NCBI RefSeq assembly: GCF_002210295.1
Contig: NZ_MWQH01000002.1
Coordinates: forward strand, 346,901 to 410,900
DNA from: Fibrobacter sp. UWB5
Lineage (GTDB): Bacteria > Fibrobacterota > Fibrobacteria > Fibrobacterales > Fibrobacteraceae
Length of the DNA stretch: 64,000 nucleotides
Direction: 5' to 3'
Part shown: piece by piece, positions 44,374 through 51,570 of the stretch
Layout: each line of letters opens with the position of its first letter
Numbering within the stretch: position 1 is the stretch's first letter
Notes under the pieces: model-generated
The model's input: only the letters and a program-made list of their open reading frames with translations
Told to the model about the DNA's origin: nothing
Databases searched by the model: none
Program-made: the position numbers and the translations under genes

Positions 44374-45084
44374 ATGAAATCGTTTGAAAATAAAGTGGTC
44401 GTGGTGACGGGTGGGGCGCACGGGATTGGCGCTACCGTCGTGAGTGAATTCGAGAAAGAGGGCGCGAAGGTTGCGTACATCGACATTCGCGAGAATCCCT
44501 GCTTTGTGGGGGACCTCTCCAAGAAGGAAATCCTCGAAAAGTTTGCGCAGTTCGTTATCGAAAAGTATGGTCACGTGGATGTGCTCGTGAATAACGCGCT
44601 CCCGCTGATGAAGGGCATAGACGAGTGCAGTTATGAGGAATTCAGTTATGCGCTCGCCGTGGGCGTGACGGCCCCGTTCTATCTCGCGAAACTTTTCGCG
44701 CCGCATTTTGGGTCGGGTGCAAGTATTATAAACATTTCCTCGAGTCGCGACCGAATGAGTCAACCGCAAACAGAAAGCTATACGGCGGCAAAGGGCGGGA
44801 TTGCAGCCCTCACGCATGCGCTGGCCGTGAGTTTTGCTGGTCGCGTGCGCGTGAATTCGATTTCGCCGGGCTGGATCGATACGGATTTCAAGGTCTACGA
44901 AGGCCCCGATGCCACTCAGCAGCCCGCGGGCCGTGTCGGGAACCCGCTCGACATCACGAACATGGTACTTTACCTTGCCAGCGACAAGGCGGGCTTCATT
45001 ACTGGCGAAAACATCTGCATCGATGGCGGCATGACCCGCCAGATGATTTACCACAACGATTGTGGCTGGAAATTGGAAGTGTAA
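44374..45084 (+). CDS. Short-chain dehydrogenase/reductase
   Basis: 236 residues, classical SDR. The cofactor motif TGGAHGIG is at about 12-19, followed by VLVNNA, a Ser-rich stretch IINISSSRDR and the catalytic Y-x3-K in SYTAAKGG. The acidic residue ending beta-2 (AYIDIRE) favours NAD(H). The C-terminal ICIDGGMTRQM resembles FabG-like and sugar-alcohol SDRs. Substrate unknown. The ATG lies 5 nt after TATATTTT with no Shine-Dalgarno sequence. Confidence 0.9.
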   Translation: MKSFENKVVVVTGGAHGIGATVVSEFEKEGAKVAYIDIRENPCFVGDLSKKEILEKFAQFVIEKYGHVDVLVNNALPLMKGIDECSYEEFSYALAVGVTAPFYLAKLFAPHFGSGASIINISSSRDRMSQPQTESYTAAKGGIAALTHALAVSFAGRVRVNSISPGWIDTDFKVYEGPDATQQPAGRVGNPLDITNMVLYLASDKAGFITGENICIDGGMTRQMIYHNDCGWKLEV

Positions 45085-45119
45085 AGTAGCCCTTTCAGGA
45101 CAAGTTGGTTAGGAAAGAT

Positions 45120-45127
45120 TATATTTC
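45120..45127 (+). promoter_or_regulatory. TATATTTC box, FISUMP lipoprotein
   Basis: 38 nt before the GTG start, whose leader carries GAAGGAG. Confidence 0.45.
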
Positions 45128-45165
45128 CGCAGGATAAAACAGGCCGTTGTGGCGAAGGAGAATTT

Positions 45166-46806
45166 GTGAAAAAGATTGACCGTGTCATCCTGAGCGAAGC
45201 AACAAAGTTGCGTAGTCGAAGGATCTCTACTTATTTATTCATTTCTGTATTGTTGGCGCTCTTGGTAGCTTGTGGCGACGACAACAGCAGCAATTCTGCA
45301 TCTAATTCCGACGAGGAATCTTCCTCGTCTGTTTGCAAGAACTGTGACGATTCTAGCAGTTCGAAGGCGAAGTCCAGTAGTTCTTCTGCGAAATCGTCTA
45401 GTTCAGAGAAGAAACCTTGCGTTGTGGGCAAAGACAAGAATTGCTTTGAGGATGAACGTGACGGTCAGACATATAGGACTGTCAAGATCGGTACGCAGAT
45501 TTGGATGGCCGAAAATCTGAACTTCAAGGTAGGAAACAGTGCCTGCTATGACGACGAAAAAAGTAACTGCACCAAATATGGAAGGCTTTACACTTGGGGC
45601 GCTGCAATAGACAGTGTCGGAAAATACGGCGAGAATGCCAAGGGCTGTGGCAATGGCGAACATTGCACCCCGATACCCCCTGTGCGCGGAATTTGTCCTG
45701 AAGGTTGGCATTTGCCCGATACGACGGAATGGAGAGTTCTGATTGATGTGGCTGGTGGCGAAGATGATGCCGGCAAGGCGCTCAAGTCCAAGAGTGGCTG
45801 GAAAAATGACGGCAACGGCACAGATGAATTCGGATTCTCGGCACTCCCTGTCGGAGGCCGGTTCGGCGGCAGTTTCGATGGCGACTATTTCGATGAAGGC
45901 CTCCGCGCTGATTTCTGGACATCCTCTTATTCGTACCGAGTCTTGGGCGGGGCAATCGATATGGGTCTAATGGATAACTCCGATGGCGTATTCATGGACG
46001 TTATCAGTTCCCGCGTTGGCAGCAGCGACCGCGGATATTCCATCCGCTGTCTTAGTGACGAGTCTACGATTCCCGAGCCAAAGTCATCTAGCAGTGAATC
46101 TTCGTCTTCAAGTTTGATGCAGGAAAGAGAGCCATGTGATGTTGAAACGGATGAAAATTGCATTAAAGACGAACGTGACGGACATACATATAGGACTGTC
46201 AAAATTGGTGAGCAGACGTGGATGGCAGAGAACTTGAATTATGCTTACACTGGTGTTCCCTATAAATTTGAGGTACTCGGTAAGGCCTACACTTCCGATT
46301 CCATTAGCTGGTGCTATAACGATTCTGCTGAATACTGCGCCAGATATGGTCGCTTTTACACTTGGTCTGCCGTGATGGACAGTGCGGGAACTACGAAAGG
46401 CTGCCGAGGCGGCTATATGGCAACTTGTTCGAAGAAATACCCATTTCGCAGTGTATGTCCCGAGGGCTGGCACCTGCCTGAAAAAGAAGAATGGGGCACT
46501 CTGGTCGCATCTGTTGGGGGCGAAAAGATTGCTGGAAAAAAACTCAAATCCACATACGGCTGGGAAAATGACGGAAACGGCACGGATGAATTCGGATTCT
46601 CGGCGTTTCCTGCTGGTCAAAGGAGCGTCTATGGTTTATTCAACTTTATGGGTGAAAAGATTTGTTTTTGGAGTGCAAGCGATGGCGGCGGTAGTCTTGA
46701 CGCCTATTGCTTGCTCTTGGTCAGTGAAGGTTATGCTGATGAAGCGAACTTAACCCCAGGAGACAAGAGTATTGGTCGCCCCGTCCGTTGCGTGAAGGAC
46801 GAATAA
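45166..46806 (+). CDS. Lipoprotein with two FISUMP domains
   Basis: 546 residues. Lipobox VAC-G near residue 36, then a Ser-rich linker (40-82). Two copies of the Fibrobacter succinogenes major paralogous domain follow at about 85-298 and 325-545. Each has DGQTYRTVKIGTQIWMAENLN or its variant, GRLYTW, CPEGWHLP and a terminal SIRC/PVRC. The domains are cell-surface modules of unknown function. The start is GTG with GAAGGAG. The n-region of the signal peptide is unusually long and basic because its codons 7-20 are encoded by a REP-like repeat (45184-45226). A TATATTTC box is 38 nt upstream. Confidence 0.92.
   Translation: MKKIDRVILSEATKLRSRRISTYLFISVLLALLVACGDDNSSNSASNSDEESSSSVCKNCDDSSSSKAKSSSSSAKSSSSEKKPCVVGKDKNCFEDERDGQTYRTVKIGTQIWMAENLNFKVGNSACYDDEKSNCTKYGRLYTWGAAIDSVGKYGENAKGCGNGEHCTPIPPVRGICPEGWHLPDTTEWRVLIDVAGGEDDAGKALKSKSGWKNDGNGTDEFGFSALPVGGRFGGSFDGDYFDEGLRADFWTSSYSYRVLGGAIDMGLMDNSDGVFMDVISSRVGSSDRGYSIRCLSDESTIPEPKSSSSESSSSSLMQEREPCDVETDENCIKDERDGHTYRTVKIGEQTWMAENLNYAYTGVPYKFEVLGKAYTSDSISWCYNDSAEYCARYGRFYTWSAVMDSAGTTKGCRGGYMATCSKKYPFRSVCPEGWHLPEKEEWGTLVASVGGEKIAGKKLKSTYGWENDGNGTDEFGFSAFPAGQRSVYGLFNFMGEKICFWSASDGGGSLDAYCLLLVSEGYADEANLTPGDKSIGRPVRCVKDE
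45184..45226 (+). repeat. REP-like palindrome inside the FISUMP gene
   Basis: GTCATCCTGAGCGAAGC (45184-45200), a 10-nt spacer and CGTAGTCGAAGGATC form an imperfect palindrome of a type seen between genes in many bacteria. Here it is read in frame as codons 7-20 of the lipoprotein. A second copy in the other orientation is at 49560-49599. Confidence 0.75.
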
Positions 46807-46874
46807 GATTGTCTCGTGGATTGTAAAATTTTCATGCGCCCGTTGCGCAAGCGCCAAATGCTAGGCTCAATTAT

Positions 46875-46894
46875 AAAATAAGCAAGCTTATTTT
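46875..46894 (+). terminator. Hairpin after the FISUMP gene
   Basis: Perfect 9-bp AT-rich stem AAAATAAGC/GCTTATTTT with a 2-nt loop; weak as a terminator because the tail is short. Confidence 0.45.
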
Positions 46895-46950
46895 GCAATT
46901 TTCGCCTTACGCATTTGTGCCAGTTTTCTGAATCTTAGGTACATTAATGC

Positions 46951-47040
46951 CCGACGCATCTCGCTGTTTTAAGGCGAGGTGCGTTTTCGTTTTATAGCGA
47001 AAACGCCTCTAACAACAAACGGGTCACCATCTGTGACCAC
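46951..47040 (+). promoter_or_regulatory. Structured leader with terminator/antiterminator-like hairpins
   Basis: Hairpin 1: 46954-46964 pairs with 46974-46984 (11 bp, one G-T) and is followed by TTTTCGTTTT, a good intrinsic terminator. Hairpin 2: 46982-46989 pairs with 46998-47005 (8 bp), extended by 46976-46979 with 47006-47009 after a 2-nt bulge. The two share 46976-46984 and cannot coexist. Hairpin 3: GGTCAC 47022-47027 with GTGACC 47033-47038, followed by the GGAG site of the gene at 47056. The design is that of a transcription attenuator; no ligand or leader peptide is recognised. Confidence 0.55.
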
Positions 47041-47055
47041 AACAACGGAGGCTAT

Positions 47056-47271
47056 ATGAACAATAACATCGAAAAAAGTAAAGACCTTTTCTCGTTTAGA
47101 ATTGTGTCCGAAACACCAACAGGCGATGGCTATGTTGATTGCGTTTGGGAAATGCCGGTTTGGGTTATTGAAAAACTTGAAGCTGAAGCGAAAAAACGGA
47201 AAATTACGATTTCAGACCTTGTAACGCTTATCTTGAAAACTGCTTTGAAGGAGAAAAAGAACGAAAAATAA
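47056..47271 (+). CDS. Small ribbon-helix-helix-like protein
   Basis: 71 residues. The part PVWVIEKLEAEAKKRKITISDLV (written here as the strand-like PVW followed by two helices) fits a ribbon-helix-helix repressor: a short strand, then helix, turn at K-I-T, helix. A CopG-like DNA-binding role is likely. GGAG stands 8 nt before the ATG. Its leader is about 100 nt long and strongly structured (see 46951-47040). It may act on the palindrome at 47296-47313. Confidence 0.65.
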   Translation: MNNNIEKSKDLFSFRIVSETPTGDGYVDCVWEMPVWVIEKLEAEAKKRKITISDLVTLILKTALKEKKNEK

Positions 47272-47274
47272 TGT

Positions 47275-47321
47275 TTAACCCATTAACCTATTGACGGTTA
47301 TTAAATAATAACCTATATTAA
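47275..47321 (+). promoter_or_regulatory. Operator-like repeats and TATATTAA box, DUF2442-HTH gene
   Basis: TTAACC at 47275-47280 and again at 47283-47288, then a perfect palindrome GGTTATTA-AA-TAATAACC (47296-47313), directly followed by TATATTAA (47314-47321). The half-sites share the AACC/GGTT core. A repressor bound here would cover the promoter. The upstream RHH protein or the HTH of the downstream gene are the obvious candidates. Confidence 0.55.
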
Positions 47322-47355
47322 ATTATACCGAAGATATTTGAAAGGGGGGGGCTTT

Positions 47356-47778
47356 ATGAATGAAATTACGGAAAAAGATGTAAAAAGGCTTTGGGTCGAA
47401 AAGGATGCTGTTTGCGTGGAACTGAAAGACGGCCGAATCGGGCGTGAACTCATCCGAGATTACGAACCGCTGCGGAAGGCTACGCGAAAGCAGTTGGAGA
47501 ACTGCCGCGTTGATTGCGATGGCGTGTGGTTTGACGATCTGGACGAGGGCCTGGAACTTTCGGGATTCTTTTCGCCGAAAAAAACGAATCCTATTGGCCG
47601 CGTATTTTGGCTGTTCCCTGAATTGAACGCCTCGGCATTTGCTCGTCGGTTGGGAATTCCGCAACCCCTCTTTGCGGCGTATGTAAACGGAACGAAGAAA
47701 CCCTCTTCAGCAAGAAAGAAACTCATTGAGGAGGAATTGCGCCGTATCGGCAGGGAACTGCTGAAAACTGTGGCGTAG
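47356..47778 (+). CDS. DUF2442 protein with C-terminal HTH
   Basis: 140 residues. The N-terminal 75 fit the DUF2442 pattern: LWVEKDAVCVELKDGRIG, YEPLRKATRKQL, then GVWFDDLDEGLELSGFF, the place of the usual W-x-x-L-D-E-D-L. The C-terminal part, NASAFARRLGIPQPLFAAYVNG, is an Xre-like helix-turn-helix. DUF2442 genes are often found in toxin-antitoxin-like pairs with DUF4160, which is missing here. The ATG at 47356 follows a run of seven G; an in-frame TTG at 47338 is rejected. Confidence 0.75.
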   Translation: MNEITEKDVKRLWVEKDAVCVELKDGRIGRELIRDYEPLRKATRKQLENCRVDCDGVWFDDLDEGLELSGFFSPKKTNPIGRVFWLFPELNASAFARRLGIPQPLFAAYVNGTKKPSSARKKLIEEELRRIGRELLKTVA

Positions 47779-47842
47779 TTTTTTGCTGCTAAAACTTTAG
47801 CCGTCCGTGGTGTGCGAGCGGCTTGTTTTGTTACTAAAAACA

Positions 47843-48709
47843 TTAAGTTAAGTCGAAGTGCTTATTTTCAAACTTGTGAATTATTTTTAATTCTTTCCAA
47901 TAGTTGCTTATTTTTTCATAGAAATTTATCAAATCTTCTGGGCAGTCTGGAGGGATCACTGCGGTATCATACCACATAGAGTCGTGTAATAATTCGTTTC
48001 TCATGTTGCTGTACTTGCATATGTTCTTGCGGATGTCCTTCGGAAATCCGGATTCGAATGTATTGCGTGGTACTTGGGAGCATTTGATGTCTGTGATGTT
48101 GAGGGGAGTTTTTACGATTGTACCAATACTATCTATGGTAATTAACAATAGTTGTAGAATGTGTTTTCTTATATTTTTAGTTTGTGGCAGGTTGCTTATA
48201 AAGAATTGAATGTCTCGTAGATCTTCCTCGACTATTTTTATTCGTTCATTTAAGAGTGCTAACGTATCAAAATGCGGAATTTTCTCTAGTATTGCGATTA
48301 ACTTGCTAGGATTATTCTCAAATTCAATACTGTCGGGTATTTTGCATAGAATGTCACGATTGGATTTCTTGATGAACTCTTTGATGCCTGCATCCGTGAA
48401 AAGTAGTTCGTCTAGTGGCCTGGATAATTTGAGAGGCGCATGGACGTGGAGAACGTTTTGGTATTCTAAAGGAATATAATCATCAATGTTTTTTGCTGTT
48501 GATGGAACTAGCCATGCTCTCCATTCTTTGTTCTGTGACCGAATTAATGCTAGTGGGACAAAGTCGTCAATATATCCATCAGGCGGTAGTTCTCCATTGA
48601 ATACCTTAAACATTTTTTCAACACGTATCGTCCATTCTGGATGAACGGATTGTATTTGCTCAAGCTTTTTTTGAAAAGTAGAATATTTTAAGGATTCTTT
48701 ATTGTTCAT
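47843..48709 (-). CDS. Protein with HepT-like HEPN domain, putative toxin/effector
   Basis: 288 residues. The N-terminal 145 are unrecognised (alpha/beta, with HPEWTIRVEKMF and LHVHAPLKLSRPLDE). The C-terminal half is all-helical and resembles HepT-type HEPN folds: a paired helix (NERIKIVEEDLRDIQFF), a TFESGF connection and the hallmark R-x4-H motif in MRNELLHD, Arg237-Asn238 ... His242. The usual HepT Tyr two residues after His is Ser. HEPN domains with this motif are generally RNases. G+C is about one third in a counted line, far below neighbours, suggesting transfer. It lies 10 nt behind the membrane/coiled-coil gene. Confidence 0.62.
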   Translation of the reverse strand: MNNKESLKYSTFQKKLEQIQSVHPEWTIRVEKMFKVFNGELPPDGYIDDFVPLALIRSQNKEWRAWLVPSTAKNIDDYIPLEYQNVLHVHAPLKLSRPLDELLFTDAGIKEFIKKSNRDILCKIPDSIEFENNPSKLIAILEKIPHFDTLALLNERIKIVEEDLRDIQFFISNLPQTKNIRKHILQLLLITIDSIGTIVKTPLNITDIKCSQVPRNTFESGFPKDIRKNICKYSNMRNELLHDSMWYDTAVIPPDCPEDLINFYEKISNYWKELKIIHKFENKHFDLT

Positions 48710-48719
48710 GGCTTTGTTT

Positions 48720-49400
48720 TTATTTGTCTGACTTTAGTGCTTTTATTTCATATTCAATGTCTTTTAGTTTATTCCTCATTTTGTCAATGTCATATTCTAG
48801 ACGCTTTTGATTGCTTTCTATGGTTTCAATTTTCTCCGAAATTGCATCACTTTTTTTTGATATGTTGCTGATGCCGTTGCATGATATGATTGCTGTAATC
48901 ACTAGGAAGATTAAAGCGTATCCAAAGGGAATGCCGCTAAGACGTTCAAGCAATTGTTTTGTGATGTCTGAATTATGAGTCAAATTTTTGATTTGCTTTT
49001 CTAATTCATATATGCGCTCGGAATCTGTTTTTGTTTCTATCTCAGTTTTTCGCAGTTCTGTCATTTCGTCTTCATGTTTTTGGCTGCATTCTTGATGGAT
49101 TCTTTTTTGCCTTTCAGCCTCTTGTTTTCGTCGTTCAATTTCTTCAGGGGGGAGGTGTTCCTCGTAATACTTCCGACACCTCTTTCGGATAAAGTTGATT
49201 AAACAAGATGGGATGATTACTGATGCGAAAAAAGCAATGACGCCGATTGATTTGATGTTCATTGCAGTTTCGTCCCATTGAGAATCTCTAAATGCTAATA
49301 TTATCCAGGGAATAGCTCCTACTATAATGCAGAATGCATACAGAGATACAATTATGATTGTGGATTTTCGGTTAGGGTCAAGTGTGTGAAATTTTTCCAT
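48720..49400 (-). CDS. Membrane protein with long coiled coils
   Basis: 226 residues, family not recognised. Two membrane helices (about 14-37 and 52-72) are followed by a highly charged coiled coil (85-150, Glu/Lys/Gln-rich), a third membrane helix (158-175) and a second coiled coil to the C-terminus. AT-rich like the next gene, with which it forms a two-gene unit (10 nt spacing). It could sense or anchor at the membrane and hold the HEPN partner; this is inference from order and topology only. Confidence 0.6.
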   Translation of the reverse strand: MEKFHTLDPNRKSTIIIVSLYAFCIIVGAIPWIILAFRDSQWDETAMNIKSIGVIAFFASVIIPSCLINFIRKRCRKYYEEHLPPEEIERRKQEAERQKRIHQECSQKHEDEMTELRKTEIETKTDSERIYELEKQIKNLTHNSDITKQLLERLSGIPFGYALIFLVITAIISCNGISNISKKSDAISEKIETIESNQKRLEYDIDKMRNKLKDIEYEIKALKSDK

Positions 49401-49559
49401 GATTTTCGTCCATTTATTAACAACATTAAAAGTCTATGATGAATATATAATTATTTGAAAAAGTACGTTTTATTATATATGAAAGCCAGGCGTTGCGGGC
49501 TGGCGACTGAAGCCCGCAGAGGGGGTGTATGGAAGACGCGGTTGAGTAATGCGTGCCTG

Positions 49560-49599
49560 GATCCTTCGACTACGCCCGATGGGCTTCGCTCAGGATGAC
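49560..49599 (-). repeat. REP-like palindrome, second copy
   Basis: GATCCTTCGACTACGC and GCTTCGCTCAGGATGAC around a 7-nt centre: the reverse complement of the element embedded at 45184-45226. Confidence 0.75.
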
Positions 49600-49700
49600 G
49601 AAACCGCGGCTGCAATCAGGGGGAGGCTTCCCCCTTTTATCATAGAAAGGATGTCCCCGCCTCCGGCGGGGAAGACATTTTCGGGCTGGAATGCACTTTT

Positions 49701-49730
49701 CTCTCGTCTCTCGTCTCTCGTCTCTCGTCT
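49701..49730 (+). repeat. Tandem array of CTCTCGT
   Basis: Four exact copies of the 7-bp unit plus two bases. Copy number is likely variable; it lies 51 bp before ilvC. Confidence 0.85.
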
Positions 49731-49781
49731 AAAATGCTACATTTCCCCCCGGAAACATTCTAATTAACAGAGGTTCAAAAA

Positions 49782-51260
49782 ATGAATTATTTCAATTCTA
49801 TCCCTATGCGTCGCCAACTCGAAGAAATTGGCCACTGCCGTTTCATGGAACATTCTGAATTCAGCCGTGGTGTTGAAGCCCTCAAGGGCAAGAAGATTGT
49901 GTTCGTCGGTTGCGGTGCCCAGGGTCTCCATCAGGGTCTTGACCTGCGCGATAGCGGCCTCGACGTCTCTTACACGCTCCGCAAGGAAGCCATCGAACAG
50001 AAGCGCCAGTCCTGGAAGAACGCTACTGAAAACGGCTTCAAGGTCGGTACCTACGAAGAAATGATTCCGGATGCAGACCTCGTTTGCAACCTCACACCGG
50101 ACAAGCAGCACCACAACGTGATCCCGGCCATCATGAAGCTCATGAAGAAGGGCGCCGCCCTCTCTTACAGCCACGGCTTCAACATCGTGGAAGAAGGCCA
50201 GGAAATCCGCAAGGACATCACGGTGATCATGGTCGCCCCGAAGGGCCCGGGTTCCGAAGTCCGTAGCGAATATGTTCGCGGTTTCGGTATGCCCTGCCTT
50301 ATCGCCGTGCACCCGGAAAACGACCCCGAAGGTAAGGGTTGGGACTACGCCAAGGCTTACGCCGCTGGCCTCCATGCCGACCGTCCGGGCGTTCTCGAAA
50401 GCTCTTTCGTTGCCGAAGTGAAGTCCGACCTCATGGGCGAACAGACCATCCTTTGCGGTATGCTCCAGACCGGCACCATCCTCTGCTACGACAAGATGGT
50501 GAAGGATTTCGGCGTTGAACCGGCTTACGCGGTCAAGCTGCTCCAGTACGGCTGGGAAACCATTTCCGAAGCCCTGAAGCACGGCGGCATCACCAACATG
50601 ATGGACCGTCTCTCCAACCCGGCCAAGATCCGCGCCACGGAACTCGCCGAAAAGATGAAGAAGATCATGAAGCCGCTCTACTGCGAACACCAGGACAACA
50701 TCATCTCTGGCAAGTTCTCCAGCACCATGATGGTGGACTGGGAAGCCGGCGACAAGGATTTGCTCAAGTGGCGTGCCGAAACGGGCGAACTCGAATTCGA
50801 AAAGGTCGAAGCTACCGACAAGGTCATCACCGAACAGGAATACTTCGACCGCGGCGTTCTCATGACCGCCATGATCAAGGCCGGTGTAGAACTCGCATTC
50901 GAAACCATGTGCTCCGTGGGCATCAAGCCGATGAGCGCCTACTACGAATCTCTCCACGAGACTCCGCTTATCGCCAACCTCATCGCTCGTAAGAAGTTGT
51001 ACGAAATGAACCGCGTGATTAGCGACACCGCCGAATACGGTTGCTACCTGTTCGCCAACAAGTGCGTGCCTCTGCTCGCCGACTTCATGAAGAACGAAGT
51101 GAAGAAGGACGACATCGGCGCTATCTACGGCGAAGGCAAGACCACTGCTGTGGATAACGAAGAGCTCATCAAGGTGAACAAGAACATCCGTCAGCATCCG
51201 GTGGAAGAGGTCGGTGCTTGGCTGCGTGAACGCATGAGCGGCATGACCCGCGTCGTGTAA
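49782..51260 (+). CDS. ilvC: Ketol-acid reductoisomerase, class II
   Basis: 492 residues, the long (class II, Escherichia coli-type) form with duplicated C-terminal knot domain. It catalyses the second step of valine, leucine and isoleucine synthesis with NADPH. Motifs: [20 protein letters not shown] for cofactor, [14 protein letters not shown], and two copies of the metal-binding helical domain. Codon usage is strongly biased, as expected for high expression. AGAGG stands 9 nt before the ATG. A repeat-rich intergenic region precedes it; a long hairpin follows. Confidence 0.97.
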   Translation: MNYFNSIPMRRQLEEIGHCRFMEHSEFSRGVEALKGKKIVFVGCGAQGLHQGLDLRDSGLDVSYTLRKEAIEQKRQSWKNATENGFKVGTYEEMIPDADLVCNLTPDKQHHNVIPAIMKLMKKGAALSYSHGFNIVEEGQEIRKDITVIMVAPKGPGSEVRSEYVRGFGMPCLIAVHPENDPEGKGWDYAKAYAAGLHADRPGVLESSFVAEVKSDLMGEQTILCGMLQTGTILCYDKMVKDFGVEPAYAVKLLQYGWETISEALKHGGITNMMDRLSNPAKIRATELAEKMKKIMKPLYCEHQDNIISGKFSSTMMVDWEAGDKDLLKWRAETGELEFEKVEATDKVITEQEYFDRGVLMTAMIKAGVELAFETMCSVGIKPMSAYYESLHETPLIANLIARKKLYEMNRVISDTAEYGCYLFANKCVPLLADFMKNEVKKDDIGAIYGEGKTTAVDNEELIKVNKNIRQHPVEEVGAWLRERMSGMTRVV

Positions 51261-51278
51261 CCTTCGCAATACGGCATC

Positions 51279-51321
51279 ACGATTTGGCTCACGTACGTTT
51301 TAGTACGCTACGCCAAATCGT
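51279..51321 (+). terminator. Long hairpin after ilvC
   Basis: Outer 10-bp stem ACGATTTGGC/GCCAAATCGT and inner 5-bp stem CGTAC/GTACG, with an internal loop. No U-tract; it may protect the ilvC mRNA 3' end or be part of a repeat element. Confidence 0.5.
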
Positions 51322-51324
51322 TCT

Positions 51325-51443
51325 TTGTCTTGCTCGGTTCCACTTAGCGGGATAAAGAGTGGTGCTACGGAGACTCGCGCCTTGTCTCGCTCGCTTATCC
51401 AACTTTCGTGGATTGTCTTGCTCGGTTCCACTTAGCGGGATAA
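51325..51443. repeat. Pair of exact 31-bp direct repeats
   Basis: The sequence starting TTGTCTTGCTCGGTTCCACT and ending GCGGGATAA occurs at 51325-51355 and 51413-51443, with a spacing of 88 bp. No terminal structures or gene lie between the copies. Confidence 0.8.
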
Positions 51444-51472
51444 TTCAATTACATTTGTCAGGAAATTTGTTC

Positions 51473-51500
51473 AGCTCGTCGGAAACGGCGAGCTTTTTCT
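51473..51500 (+). terminator. Terminator before the GLUG-like gene
   Basis: 8-bp stem AGCTCGTC/GGCGAGCT (one T-G), loop of 6, tail TTTTTCTTT. Confidence 0.8.
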
Positions 51501-51532
51501 TTATTTTGGCTGATTTTATTTTTAGTCTAATC

Positions 51533-51540
51533 TATATTTA
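51533..51540 (+). promoter_or_regulatory. TATATTTA box, GLUG-like protein
   Basis: 30 nt before the ATG; the leader carries AGAGGAG. Confidence 0.5.
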
Positions 51541-51570
51541 AGGCAGTGAACAAACTAAAGAGGAGAATAT

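Larger units (their letters stand above)
49401..49781. other. Gene-free region: mosaic of palindromic repeats before ilvC
   Basis: No coding region is supported. In order: AT-rich sequence upstream of the membrane/coiled-coil gene; a hairpin TGCGGGCT/AGCCCGCA (about 49495-49519); the REP-like palindrome (49560-49599); a GGGGGA/TCCCCC hairpin with TTTT (49619-49638); a perfect TCCCCGCC/GGCGGGGA hairpin (49654-49672); a 7-bp tandem array (49701-49730). The ilvC leader follows, with AGAGG near the ATG. Confidence 0.7.
51261..51570. other. Gene-free region between ilvC and the GLUG-like gene
   Basis: No gene is supported. It holds the long hairpin after ilvC, two copies of a 31-bp direct repeat, a terminator (51473-51500) and the promoter and leader of the next gene. 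Confidence 0.7.

Noticed and set aside
47338..47355. TTG start for the DUF2442 gene
   Set aside because: It would place the G-run ribosome-binding site inside the coding region; the ATG at 47356 fits better.
49701..49730. Possible CRISPR array
   Set aside because: The units are 7 bp and contiguous, with no spacers and no cas genes nearby.
49764..51269. 501-codon frame on the minus strand opposite ilvC
   Set aside because: Shadow frame; ilvC is unambiguous.
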